Positions 56,618 to 64,000 of a DNA stretch of 64,000 bases are shown here, piece by piece. The notes beneath the pieces are model-generated. The model saw only the letters and a program-made list of their open reading frames with translations, had not been told where the DNA came from and did not search any database. Source of the stretch: Rhodospirillaceae bacterium (lineage in GTDB: Bacteria; Pseudomonadota; Alphaproteobacteria; SP197); the NCBI GenBank assembly GCA_002722885.1, contig PBNE01000006.1, positions 85,690-149,689 of the forward strand, written 5' to 3'. How positions within the stretch are numbered: position 1 is the stretch's first letter; every line of letters starts with the position of its first letter. The translations under genes were made by a program, and so were the position numbers.

Positions 56618-57376
56618 TCAGTGCGCGGCGGCCGTCGCGTGCTCATCAGCGGCGGAGATCGACAGCATGCGCGCTGCGCCCCAGGTCTTCAGCTGCAAGA
56701 CGCCTGCGGCGTGTTTCCAAAGCAGGTCACCTGCGCCCAGACCCTGTTTGACATCATCAGAGGCGCGGGTCATCACATCGCCTTCCAGCACCACAAGCAG
56801 ACCTTCGCCCGGCCCCAGCGACCACGTCGTGGCCTGGCTTGTCCGCAGCGCCAGCGTGGTCATCGCAGCCCCGCCGCGTGGCCGGGTCAGGATGGCATGC
56901 TGAAACCCCTCCGCCCTAGGTGAGCTCTGCCAGGGCTCGGTCTCGCTGCCCGCCCGGGCCAACCCGACCGCATCGAGTTCGCCGATGTCGTCGAGCATCG
57001 AGAAGTCTTTGATGTCCTGGCCCGCAACCCAGCCGACAATCTCAGGCCAGTTCACGGGAAAGGTTGCATAGACAAACCGGGACACGCCCCGCGAGCGGTA
57101 GGATGCCCGCCCGCCATTCGGAATCCAGATCACGTCTCCTGGCTTTGTGGCCGCCTCGCCGGTCCCGGTATCCCAGGTCATGGCGTCATCGAGCGGCACG
57201 CACACGGCTTCGTAATCGCAGCGATAGGCGAAGGGGCCGCCCTCGGTCTCGACGTAACCTGCCGCAATCGTGCTGCTGTTGCCGACCGTGACGACATCGG
57301 CAACATCGACACGTCCCGGCGGGCCTGCGTAGGGCTCGAACGGCGCCTCTGACAAACGGAAGACGTCGGCGGTCAT
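56618..57376 (-). CDS. Double-cupin domain protein
   Basis: A 252-residue protein with two cupin (double-stranded beta-helix) domains, residues about 25-115 and 150-245. Signature turns are GGPFAYRCDYEAVCVPL and PGDVIWIPNGGRASYRS in the first, and GPGEGLLVVLEGDV with GAGDLLWKHAAG in the second. The classical HxH metal residues are largely absent, so it may be a binding or structural member. It is the last gene of the GFA operon, overlapping GFA5 by four bases. Confidence 0.85.
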   Translation of the reverse strand: MTADVFRLSEAPFEPYAGPPGRVDVADVVTVGNSSTIAAGYVETEGGPFAYRCDYEAVCVPLDDAMTWDTGTGEAATKPGDVIWIPNGGRASYRSRGVSRFVYATFPVNWPEIVGWVAGQDIKDFSMLDDIGELDAVGLARAGSETEPWQSSPRAEGFQHAILTRPRGGAAMTTLALRTSQATTWSLGPGEGLLVVLEGDVMTRASDDVKQGLGAGDLLWKHAAGVLQLKTWGAARMLSISAADEHATAAAH

Positions 57377-57783
57377 GCCTGATCGGTTCGGGGCAGGACC
57401 TCGTCGAGATGCAGCCAGGGCAGCTTGTCGGCGACAAATATGTGGCGTTCGGTCTGGTCTGCGCCGGGATGATCGGCGTCATCCAGAATGCCCGGCATGA
57501 ACCAGATGTCATCAGGCTGGTAGGCCACGTCGATCGCGATCTGGCAGCCGCAGGTCTTGCAGAACCGGCGTGTCACATCGGGCGAAGACTTGAAAGCCGA
57601 GAGGTTGTCCTCACCCTGGATGAAGCGCATGCCTGAACGCGGGCAGACGGCGTAGGTCGCGAAGACCGTGCCGTGCACCTTGCGGCACATCGAACAATGG
57701 CAATGATAAAGGTCGGTGGCAGGCTCACTCACTTCGAAACGGACGGTGCCACATTGGCAGCCACCCTTCAGAACATCAATCAT
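57373..57783 (-). CDS. GFA family protein 5 (glutathione-dependent formaldehyde-activating-like)
   Basis: Mss4-like zinc protein of the GFA family, 136 residues. Structural zinc cysteines are Cys9/Cys11 (GGCQCGTVRF) and Cys75/Cys78 (RFCKTCGCQI). The second site is Cys28/Cys30/Cys33 in YHCHCSMCRK. The C-terminal ERHIF motif is shared by most of the array, but here it reads ERHIFVADK. Family enzymes were described as S-(hydroxymethyl)glutathione synthases; many members have unknown substrates. Overlaps both GFA4 and the cupin gene by four bases. Confidence 0.93.
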   Translation of the reverse strand: MIDVLKGGCQCGTVRFEVSEPATDLYHCHCSMCRKVHGTVFATYAVCPRSGMRFIQGEDNLSAFKSSPDVTRRFCKTCGCQIAIDVAYQPDDIWFMPGILDDADHPGADQTERHIFVADKLPWLHLDEVLPRTDQA

Positions 57784-58220
57784 GCGTTGTCATCTCCGAA
57801 CTCATTGACCTTGGGCAGATTGTCTGCGGGCTCATACCAGCCCGTCCGCGATTCCCAGAAGATATGGCGCTCCGTCCCGTCGCGGCCGCCGGGATCCGCT
57901 CCGTCATCCAGAGTGCCCACGCTGAACCAGACACTGGCGGGCTCATAATCGGTGTCCTCGAAGACGTGACTGCCGCAGGTCATGCAGAAGTGACGATGAA
58001 CCTCCGAAGAGGAATCGAAGGTTCTGAGGTTGTCCGCGCCTTTCAGGACCCGAAAGCCCGCGCGCGCTACCACGCCATAGGTGGGGTAGAGCGCCCCCTG
58101 CAGCTTGCGGCAGATGGAACAATGACAGTGGTAGACATCGTGGGCCGGTCCGGTCATCTCAAAACGCACTGCGCCACACAGGCATCCGCCGCTGATCGGA
58201 GTGTTAGGGCTGGCTGTCAT
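57780..58220 (-). CDS. GFA family protein 4
   Basis: A 146-residue GFA protein starting at ATG 58220, inside the 3' end of GFA3 (17-base overlap). Ligands are Cys13/Cys15 (GGCLCGAVRF), Cys32/Cys34/Cys37 (HCHCSICRK) and Cys79/Cys82 (FCMTCGSH). It ends with the ERHIFWESRTGWYEPADNLPK motif. All seven expected Cys are present, so it looks catalytically competent. Sequence is closest in overall pattern to GFA3 and GFA2, indicating local duplication. Confidence 0.93.
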   Translation of the reverse strand: MTASPNTPISGGCLCGAVRFEMTGPAHDVYHCHCSICRKLQGALYPTYGVVARAGFRVLKGADNLRTFDSSSEVHRHFCMTCGSHVFEDTDYEPASVWFSVGTLDDGADPGGRDGTERHIFWESRTGWYEPADNLPKVNEFGDDNA

Positions 58221-58653
58221 CAAGGGGATCTCCGTATTCCCGGGTCTTCGGCAAATCGTCAGCCGGTTCGTACCAGGCGATCTTCGATTCCCAGTAGATA
58301 TGCAGTTTCTTGTCGTCTGCATGCCCCGGTGTCTGGTCGGGGTCGAGGCTCCCGAGCGCCAGCTCAACCATGTAGAGGTCCTTGTCGGACTCCGAAATGA
58401 TCTGGCTGCCGCATGTCTTGCAAAAGCGCCGCAACACCGATGGCCAATTTTTGTGCATCCCCATATTGTCTTCGCCGCTGAGCGCGAAATAGGCGCGTTT
58501 GACCAGGCCGATGCTGACAAAGATCGCGCCGTGCAGCTTGCGGCACATCGAACAATGACAGTGCCAGACCTGTTCGATTGGCGCGCGAACATCATAGCGA
58601 ACGGCACCGTAGAGGCGCCCGCACTGGAGGAGATGGTCGGATGACACGGCCAT
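58204..58653 (-). CDS. GFA family protein 3 with degenerate first zinc motif
   Basis: A 149-residue GFA paralogue. The catalytic-site cysteines Cys32/Cys34/Cys37 (WHCHCSMCRK) and Cys78/Cys81 (FCKTCGSQ) are retained. The N-terminal CxC that supplies half of the structural zinc site is replaced by Arg13-Leu-Tyr15 before GAVRY; a nearby Cys11 might partly compensate. The C-terminus reads LHIYWESKIAWYEPADDLPK. Starts one base after the GFA2 stop. It may be inactive or specialised, for example as a partner subunit of its neighbours. Confidence 0.92.
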   Translation of the reverse strand: MAVSSDHLLQCGRLYGAVRYDVRAPIEQVWHCHCSMCRKLHGAIFVSIGLVKRAYFALSGEDNMGMHKNWPSVLRRFCKTCGSQIISESDKDLYMVELALGSLDPDQTPGHADDKKLHIYWESKIAWYEPADDLPKTREYGDPLDDSQP

Positions 58654-58654
58654 C

Positions 58655-59068
58655 CTATTCGCCGTAGCCGGTCATCTTGGGAAGGTCGTCGGATGGATCG
58701 TACCAGCTGACCTTCGACTCCCAGAAGATGTGCCGCTCGCCGCCGGTATGACCGGGTGACTGGCCGGCATCCAGACTGCCCAGGGCGACGAAGACGTTGT
58801 CGGGGTTATCCTCGGCCCGGATCAGGACCTGGCCGCCGCAGTTCGAACAGAACTGGCGGGTCAGATTCGCTGAGCTTTCATAGCTCGAGAGACTGTCTTC
58901 GCCGTCCACGGAAAGATGCGTCACGGCTGTTGTCCCGAAGCTTACGAACAGTGCGCCGTGCTGCTTGCGGCACATCGAACAGTGGCAGTGAGACACATTG
59001 TGCAGAGGTTCCGAAATCTCGTAGCGCACCGCACCGCACTGGCAGCCGCCCTTGATGGCGTCACTCAT
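58655..59068 (-). CDS. GFA family protein 2
   Basis: A 137-residue GFA protein with complete ligands Cys9/Cys11 (GGCQCGAVRY), Cys28/Cys30/Cys33 (HCHCSMCRK) and Cys74/Cys77 (FCSNCGGQ). It ends with ERHIFWESKVSWYDPSDDLPK. Its start overlaps the GFA1 stop by four bases. Expected to be cytosolic and to bind zinc; the substrate may be a glutathione adduct by family analogy. Confidence 0.94.
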   Translation of the reverse strand: MSDAIKGGCQCGAVRYEISEPLHNVSHCHCSMCRKQHGALFVSFGTTAVTHLSVDGEDSLSSYESSANLTRQFCSNCGGQVLIRAEDNPDNVFVALGSLDAGQSPGHTGGERHIFWESKVSWYDPSDDLPKMTGYGE

Positions 59069-59490
59069 GTCGATCCGTATCCTTCCTGTTTGGGCAGGGT
59101 GTCACCGACATCATGCCAGCACACCTTCTCATCCCAGAAGATATGTCGTTCGCAGGCGGGATCATGACCGGGATGCTGGCCCGGGTCGAGAGAGCCCAGC
59201 ACGACAGACATCCTGTCGGCCCAAGTCCCGATGGTGAGGAAGACCTGGCCGCCGCAGTAGCTGCAAAACAGACGGTGATTGCGCGGAGAGCTTTCGTAGC
59301 GGCTGAGGTCGTCCCCACCCTGTTCGATGGTCACGGCAGCCTTGTCATAGACACCGGCCGTGGCGAACAGCGCACCATGACCCCTGCGGCAGATGCAACA
59401 ACGACAGTGCATGAAATCGCGGGGCGACGCATCGAGACGGAAGCGGACCGCGCCGCACTGGCAGCCGCCGCTGAAAGCTCCTTTGCTCAT
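59065..59490 (-). CDS. GFA family protein 1
   Basis: First GFA gene of the array in transcription order, 141 residues. Ligands are Cys10/Cys12 (GGCQCGAVRF), Cys29/Cys31/Cys34 plus an extra Cys32 (HCRCCICRR), and Cys76/Cys79 (FCSYCGGQ). The extra Cys within the second site and the HCRC rather than HCHC sequence set it apart from the other four. It ends ERHIFWDEKVCWHDVGDTLPK. Starts within the last four bases of the amidase gene. Confidence 0.93.
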   Translation of the reverse strand: MSKGAFSGGCQCGAVRFRLDASPRDFMHCRCCICRRGHGALFATAGVYDKAAVTIEQGGDDLSRYESSPRNHRLFCSYCGGQVFLTIGTWADRMSVVLGSLDPGQHPGHDPACERHIFWDEKVCWHDVGDTLPKQEGYGST

Positions 59491-61136
59491 GCTTCGAATC
59501 CGGGCGGCCGCATCGTGCTGCGCACATTCAGTTCTGCTTCAAGCGCCATGGCGAGCCGGATCAGGCGGCCGTCGTCATAGAGACGGCCCCACAGGACGGA
59601 ACAATGCGGCAGGAGCCTGGCTCCCTTAGTCTTGTTCCCTGCGGGTCCGTAGTGATCGTCCTTGCGAGCGGCAAAACCGGTCGGGACGGCGATCGCGGGG
59701 TGGCCCGTGTAGTTGGTGATGGTCAGCAGCGGATTGCCCTCCTGGGGTGCCAGCAGAACATCAACCTTGCTCATGGCATCAGCCATCGCCTCCATCACAC
59801 GCCGGCGCAGGCGGTCGGCCTGGATCAGTTCGATGGCTGATGTCAGGCGGGCCATGCGGAACTCCAGCGGCCAGGAGACATCGATCTGGTCGGGCAGCTC
59901 CCGGTCGCGACCCGAGAGCGTGAGGTCTTCAAAGGCCGCGGCGGCCTCGGCGAAAAGAATGGTTTCGAGCGAATCGTACGGCAAATCCGGGAGTTTGATG
60001 CGCTTGGCCCGGCATCCTGCACGCTGGAGAGCCTTCAGCGCATCGCGGTCGGCTTGCGCGCCGCCGGGCCCGTCGAGCCAGTCCGGGTCGTAACCCACGA
60101 CCATGCCGTCGATTGCCTCGCGGGCATCGAAGTCAAGCGCGACGTCGCGTGACCCCGGGTCCCGGGCATCGAAGCGGTCCAGCGCCTCCAAGACAAAGGC
60201 GGTGTCTTCCACACCGCGGGTCAGGGGTCCCAGCTTGTCGAGCGACCAGCACAGCGCCATCGCCCCGGTCCGGGGCACGCGTCCGAAGGTGGGGCGCAGG
60301 CCCACCGTACCGCAACGATCGGCCGGGCTGATGATCGATCCCAGGGTTTCCGAGCCGATCGCAAAGCCGACACAACCCGCCGCCACCGTGGCGCCGGACC
60401 CTGCGCTGGACCCGGAGGAGCCTTCGTCGAGGTTCCAAGGGTTCCAGGTGCGGCCGCCGTGCCAGATGTCGCCATAAGCCAGCGCGCCCAGCGAGAGCTT
60501 GGCGATCAGGACGGCACCGGCCTCGTCGAGCAGGCGCACCACGGCGGCGTCGGACGACGGCACCTGGTCGGCATAGGGCGCTGCGCCCCAGGTAGTGGCA
60601 ACCCCTTTGGTGTCGAGCAGGTCCTTCGCACCCCAGGGGACACCGTGCAGCGGGCCGCGCCATATGCCATGGCGGATGTCACGGTCGGCGCGTCGCGCCT
60701 GCTTCAGGCCGTGATCTTCCATCAGCGTCACCACGGCGTTGAGCCGGTCGTCGTGCTCCTTCAGGCGGGCGAGATAGAGTTCAGTCAGCCGCAAGCTCGT
60801 GATCTGCCGTTTGCGCAGCCAGGCCGAGAGCTCTGTGAGCGGGGCAAAGGCAATGTCGGCATCGTTCGCCGGAAGTTTGCGGGTCGTGGGTCGTGAAGGA
60901 CGGAAGCGTTCCCGCGAGGGCAGCGGCGTTCCGGGCAGGCAGGGCTCGAACTGGCAGGCCGGGTTGGCGGCGTTGCCGAGATCGACAGCCCGGCGGGCAA
61001 GATCGCGGCCGGTCTGATCGGTGAGGGCAACGACAAGGCGTTTGCGCTCGGCCTTGCGGAAGCGGACCGCCATCACTCTTTCCGCACCCTTGATGTCGTC
61101 GCGTGTGATCTTCGGGGCCTTCTTGCGTGATGCCAT
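59487..61136 (-). CDS. Amidase signature family enzyme
   Basis: A 549-residue amidase with the Ser-Ser-Lys triad: Lys171 in PWGAKDLLDTKG, cis-Ser near 240 in DEGSSGSSAGSGATVAAG and nucleophile Ser267 in SETLGSIISP. A basic N-terminal extension of about 95 residues precedes the domain. The substrate amide is unknown; the adjacency to GFA and ChaC-like genes suggests a peptide or acylated amine of the same pathway. It is followed by GFA1 with a four-base overlap and sits 45 bases after the EamA gene. Confidence 0.92.
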   Translation of the reverse strand: MASRKKAPKITRDDIKGAERVMAVRFRKAERKRLVVALTDQTGRDLARRAVDLGNAANPACQFEPCLPGTPLPSRERFRPSRPTTRKLPANDADIAFAPLTELSAWLRKRQITSLRLTELYLARLKEHDDRLNAVVTLMEDHGLKQARRADRDIRHGIWRGPLHGVPWGAKDLLDTKGVATTWGAAPYADQVPSSDAAVVRLLDEAGAVLIAKLSLGALAYGDIWHGGRTWNPWNLDEGSSGSSAGSGATVAAGCVGFAIGSETLGSIISPADRCGTVGLRPTFGRVPRTGAMALCWSLDKLGPLTRGVEDTAFVLEALDRFDARDPGSRDVALDFDAREAIDGMVVGYDPDWLDGPGGAQADRDALKALQRAGCRAKRIKLPDLPYDSLETILFAEAAAAFEDLTLSGRDRELPDQIDVSWPLEFRMARLTSAIELIQADRLRRRVMEAMADAMSKVDVLLAPQEGNPLLTITNYTGHPAIAVPTGFAARKDDHYGPAGNKTKGARLLPHCSVLWGRLYDDGRLIRLAMALEAELNVRSTMRPPGFEA

Positions 61137-61181
61137 GGTGTCGTCCTCCGGGCGCGATTGTCGCGCTGCTGGCAGACAGGA

Positions 61182-62066
61182 TCAAACGGTTGTCCGGCTC
61201 CGCTTCCTGATCAGGCTTTCGCGGCGCATGATAAAGATGCCACTGGCCGCCAGAACGGCCGCTCCGCCCGTTACGCTGCAGCTCGGCACATCACCCCAGA
61301 TCAGAAGGCCGAGCAGCATGGCCCAGAGAACGGCGCTGTATTCGAAGGGCGCGACCGTCGGTGCGGGTGCGAGTCGAAACGCCTGGATCATGAAGAAGTT
61401 GGCGAGACCGGTGATCAGTCCGACCAGCACGAAGAGGAGCAAATCACCGGGCGCGGGCCAGGCGAAGGCGATCGGGATGCCCAGGGTCATGGTGGCGAGG
61501 GTGGCACAGCTTGTGTGCCAGTTGAGTGTGACGCCATCCACCTGGCCGCCGATGTATCGGGTCAGAACCATCATGAAGGCATAGAGCGTGGTCGCGCCCA
61601 GCAACAGGGCTGCACCCAGAAGCGGAATCTCGCCGCCCGGGCGGACAATGTAGAGCGTGGCGGCAAAGGCGATGATGACGGCGATCCAGCTCGCCCGGTC
61701 CAGCCGTTCCTTCAGCAGCCAGCCCGAGAGCACGATGATCATGATCGGTCCGACCTGCCCCACTGCGATGGTATCGGCCAGAGGCATCAGGGGCAGCGCG
61801 AAAACAAAGGTGCCATACGCGAAGGCGCCGCCCATCCCGCGCAGCCAGCAGACAAGGCGCAGGCGCGGCGGGAGTGGCTGCAGGCGTCCGGCGCGCAGGA
61901 CCAGAAACCCGGCTGGAATCAGGGCGAAGACATTGCGCCAGAAGAGCACGACCAGAACGGGATAAACCGCAGTGAGCCACTTGCTCGCGGCGTCGTGGCC
62001 GGTCCAGAGCCCGACTGCGATCAGCATGCATAGAATACCGGAGAGAGCAGCGCTCTTGGGCTTCAA
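61182..62066 (-). CDS. EamA/DMT family transporter 1
   Basis: Drug/metabolite transporter with ten predicted helices in two EamA repeats, about 294 residues from a TTG at 62066 that overlaps the stop of the preceding EamA gene. The longer frame to 62171 lies mostly inside that gene and is unlikely. The helix-1 region shares GHDAASKWLTAVYPVLVVLFWRN with its neighbour (THDAAAKWYAATYPVFVILFWRS), so the two are tandem paralogues. Such carriers export metabolites or amino-acid derivatives. Confidence 0.88.
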   Translation of the reverse strand: MKPKSAALSGILCMLIAVGLWTGHDAASKWLTAVYPVLVVLFWRNVFALIPAGFLVLRAGRLQPLPPRLRLVCWLRGMGGAFAYGTFVFALPLMPLADTIAVGQVGPIMIIVLSGWLLKERLDRASWIAVIIAFAATLYIVRPGGEIPLLGAALLLGATTLYAFMMVLTRYIGGQVDGVTLNWHTSCATLATMTLGIPIAFAWPAPGDLLLFVLVGLITGLANFFMIQAFRLAPAPTVAPFEYSAVLWAMLLGLLIWGDVPSCSVTGGAAVLAASGIFIMRRESLIRKRSRTTV

Positions 62067-62959
62067 GGCGAGGGTTTCTCGCGTTTGGATGCGAGCCGTT
62101 CGCGATGCACGATGTAGAGCCCGGCTGTGACGATAACCGCAGCACCGATCATCACATCCCGGCTTGGCCATTCACCCCAGATTATCAGACCCAGGATCAC
62201 GCCCCAGACCAGGCCGGTATACTCAAACGGCGCCAGAACACTGGGAGGCGCTATGCGAAAGGCCGCCGTCATGGCGTACTGCGCCAGCCCGGCCATGATG
62301 CCGACCAGAGCCATGACCGTCACATCTTGCCAGGTCGGTGTGGCCCACGCGAAGCAGACGGCGATGGCGCTCAGGACTGCAAAGGCGACGGCGGTGTAGA
62401 TCGACAAGGTGGCAGTGCTGACCACGGCACCCAGACGCCGTGTCATCATCATGCTGGTCGTGAACATGATATTGGAAAACAGCAGCAGGGCCCCGCCTTC
62501 GAATGGGATCTGGCCGTCCGGACGCACGATAAAGAGCACGGCGGCGAATCCGGCCAGCACCGCCCCCCAGCGGTGTGGCCCGACCTTTTCCTTCAGCACG
62601 AAGGCCGAGGCTGCCGTGATGAAGATGGGAGCCGACATGCCCACGGCAATGGCGTCGGCCAGGGGCATCAGGGGCAGAGCGAAGACAAAGCTGGAGAAAG
62701 CGCAGAAGCTGATACAGCCGCGCAGGGTGCAGAGCAGGTGGAGGCGCAGTGGCATAGACTGCACACCTCCCTGACGGCTGGCGATCAGGAAGATGGGGAC
62801 GGTTCCGAAGAGACTGCGCCAGAACAGGATCACAAACACTGGATAGGTCGCGGCATACCACTTGGCCGCTGCATCATGAGTCGCCCAGATGCAGACGGCC
62901 ATGGTCAGCAGCAGGATGCCCTGGAGCGGCCGGTCCGTCTGATTTTGGGAGCCGGTCAA
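62063..62959 (-). CDS. EamA/DMT family transporter 2
   Basis: Second of two tandem EamA transporters, 298 residues and ten helices. It is close to its neighbour in the first half (VFALPLMPLADAIAVGMSAPIFITAASAFVLKEKVGPHRWG) and more divergent in the second. Start overlaps the ChaC-like gene stop by four bases and its own stop overlaps the next EamA start. The pair may act as a heterodimer or carry related substrates. Confidence 0.9.
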   Translation of the reverse strand: MTGSQNQTDRPLQGILLLTMAVCIWATHDAAAKWYAATYPVFVILFWRSLFGTVPIFLIASRQGGVQSMPLRLHLLCTLRGCISFCAFSSFVFALPLMPLADAIAVGMSAPIFITAASAFVLKEKVGPHRWGAVLAGFAAVLFIVRPDGQIPFEGGALLLFSNIMFTTSMMMTRRLGAVVSTATLSIYTAVAFAVLSAIAVCFAWATPTWQDVTVMALVGIMAGLAQYAMTAAFRIAPPSVLAPFEYTGLVWGVILGLIIWGEWPSRDVMIGAAVIVTAGLYIVHRERLASKREKPSP

Positions 62960-63657
62960 CCGGTCGCTCCGGCGCCATGCTTCCTTCGTTCCTTTTGTGC
63001 GGCCTTCAGAAGATCGTGCATCGGGCCGCGCCTCAGGCCCATGGTTTCCAGGACTGTGACCGTGTTCTCAAGGTACTCGATGCACGGTCCCAGCGGCCCC
63101 TCGGCACAGCCGATGTGGTGGGCCTGGACGTTGAATGGCACACGGTGGCCGTATCGGTAGTAGTCAGGGTTGATGGCAAAGCTTACCGCAGGGACCGTGC
63201 GGTCGCCGAGGTCGGCCTGGACCCAGATCGGGATATAAGCTCCGGCAATCATCTCGCGGCGCCAGATGATCTCGGTTTCGCTGTCGACCTTGCCGGCTTC
63301 GATGCACAGCGCCATGCCACGGCACGAGCCGCCGGCCTCCAGGCCCAGGGTCAGCCCCGGGAGCTCCGGGGTGCCACGGCCGAGATGGGTCCAGAGGTTG
63401 AAGCGGCGGTGCCAGCCGCGCACCAGTGCGGGATGAAAGCCCGCAACCTCGCAGGCCGGGTTCCACATCAGCGAACCGAAACCGAAGACAAAGATGTCGT
63501 CACTGGGTGTGTGGCGCTCCAGCAAGGCATGGCGCGTGGCCTCGCGCTCCTCATCGGTCAGGAGCTGGATCAGGCCCGAGTCCTGGGCAGCCTGCAGGTG
63601 GGGCGAAAGCTCGCCCGAGAGCAGCGTTTCGCGGGAGATGTCGAAGCGTTCGGTCAT
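62956..63657 (-). CDS. ChaC-like gamma-glutamylcyclotransferase
   Basis: A 233-residue protein of the ChaC/GGCT family, which cleaves glutathione or gamma-glutamyl amino acids, releasing 5-oxoproline. The family motif FGFGSLMWNPACEV is at about residues 58-71. A stretch rich in Glu and Arg (EIIWRREMIAGAYIPIWV) follows near residue 140. The ATG at 63657 lies within the four-base overlap with the preceding MlrC-type gene. Its location in the GFA operon makes a glutathione link plausible. Confidence 0.9.
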   Translation of the reverse strand: MTERFDISRETLLSGELSPHLQAAQDSGLIQLLTDEEREATRHALLERHTPSDDIFVFGFGSLMWNPACEVAGFHPALVRGWHRRFNLWTHLGRGTPELPGLTLGLEAGGSCRGMALCIEAGKVDSETEIIWRREMIAGAYIPIWVQADLGDRTVPAVSFAINPDYYRYGHRVPFNVQAHHIGCAEGPLGPCIEYLENTVTVLETMGLRRGPMHDLLKAAQKERRKHGAGATG

Positions 63658-64000
63658 GGTGTGTCGAAAAACGCCTCGTCGGGATCGAAGGGAAACATCG
63701 GCCGCCGCGCGTTGCGGAAGGTGAAGCGGGTGAAGTCCGGCGTGGCCAGTGCCCCGGAATCGCACACGATGACCTTCTCGGCCAGCGGCTCATAGGTCGC
63801 ACGGAAGTGCTGCATCGACTTCAACGCCACGGTTTTCTTCTCACTCGGGTCGATGCCGTGGGCCAGGAATTGCTGCAGATCCGTGATCTGCATGAGGTTC
63901 GAGACCACCAGAATGTCGATGCCGTCGACACGGAACACGGCCGTGGGCCCGAAGCTCTTGGTCACGCCGGCCATCATCGGTCCATCGAAGGTCGTCACGC
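63654..64000 (-). CDS. M81 family peptidase / MlrC-like protein, C-terminal part (5' end outside window)
   Basis: The last 115 residues of an MlrC (microcystin degradation protein C)-type metallopeptidase, family M81; the frame is open to the right edge, so the start is beyond it. Recognisable features are SNLMQITDLQQFLAHGIDPSEKKTVALKSMQHFRATYEPLAEKVI and the C-terminal PDFTRFTFRNARRPMFPFD, both family-typical. It overlaps the ChaC-like gene by four bases and is the first visible gene of the operon. Substrate may be a peptide or amide. Confidence 0.82.
   Translation of the reverse strand, partial: VTTFDGPMMAGVTKSFGPTAVFRVDGIDILVVSNLMQITDLQQFLAHGIDPSEKKTVALKSMQHFRATYEPLAEKVIVCDSGALATPDFTRFTFRNARRPMFPFDPDEAFFDTP

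Overview
The window is one GC-rich chromosomal segment from an alphaproteobacterium, most likely a Rhodospirillales-type lineage. This rests on gene order and regulatory signals, not on a database search. The supporting signs are a cta (aa3 oxidase) cluster in the order ctaD-ctaB-(39-aa ORF)-ctaG-ctaE-DUF983-SURF1, an F0 ATP synthase operon separate from F1 with both b and b' subunits, a smc/dsbA-like/DUF721/mutY block, frequent GTG and TTG starts at overlapping junctions, and an alphaproteobacterial-type SOS box (GTTC-N7-GTTC). No insertion sequence, prophage or CRISPR array was seen.

Layout. 1-9515 (+): cytochrome c oxidase subunits and assembly factors, then an M32 carboxypeptidase, threonine synthase, an M16 peptidase and a GNAT acetyltransferase. 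9529-14150: YqgE, a peroxiredoxin, then rnhA-thrB-ispH on the minus strand, a CDGSH iron-sulfur gene broken by an in-frame TAG, and a lipoprotein. 14247-18848 (+): tandem glycine riboswitch and the glycine cleavage operon gcvT-H-PA-PB. 18942-21376 (-): F0 genes atpI-B-E-F'-F. 21529-29349: smc, a thioredoxin-fold oxidoreductase, DUF721, mutY, rnhB and a CPA2 antiporter.

29399-37561 is mixed accessory metabolism. It holds a SelA-like PLP enzyme, a flavin amine oxidase, an SDR lacking the catalytic Tyr, a PA0069-type radical SAM protein with an SOS box at its promoter, two sugar/nucleotidyl transferases, an MFS carrier and a TauA-like remnant. 37540-48593 carries an acyl-CoA synthetase, a MoaB-type protein, lytic transglycosylase, family-4 uracil-DNA glycosylase, ETF-quinone oxidoreductase, a TPR lipoprotein, ispE, a UDP-sugar dehydrogenase and tRNA-Gln(UUG).

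48724-64000 is the most unusual part. It contains an enolase-superfamily pseudogene, a tungstate-type ABC transporter (tupBCA) with a convergent HTH/substrate-binding regulator, a serine hydrolase, a truncated NAD(P)-binding gene, and a divergent GbsR-like regulator/phytanoyl-CoA dioxygenase pair with two palindromes between them. It ends in a tightly overlapping minus-strand operon: MlrC-type peptidase, ChaC-like gamma-glutamylcyclotransferase, two EamA transporters, amidase, five consecutive GFA-family (glutathione-dependent formaldehyde-activating-like) zinc proteins and a double cupin. The ChaC-like enzyme together with five GFA paralogues suggests a glutathione-linked pathway for a small aldehyde or thiol adduct; this operon is the best candidate for an undescribed system. 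Four genes in the window are visibly broken (CDGSH, TauA-like, enolase-like, NAD(P)-binding), three of them by premature stops.
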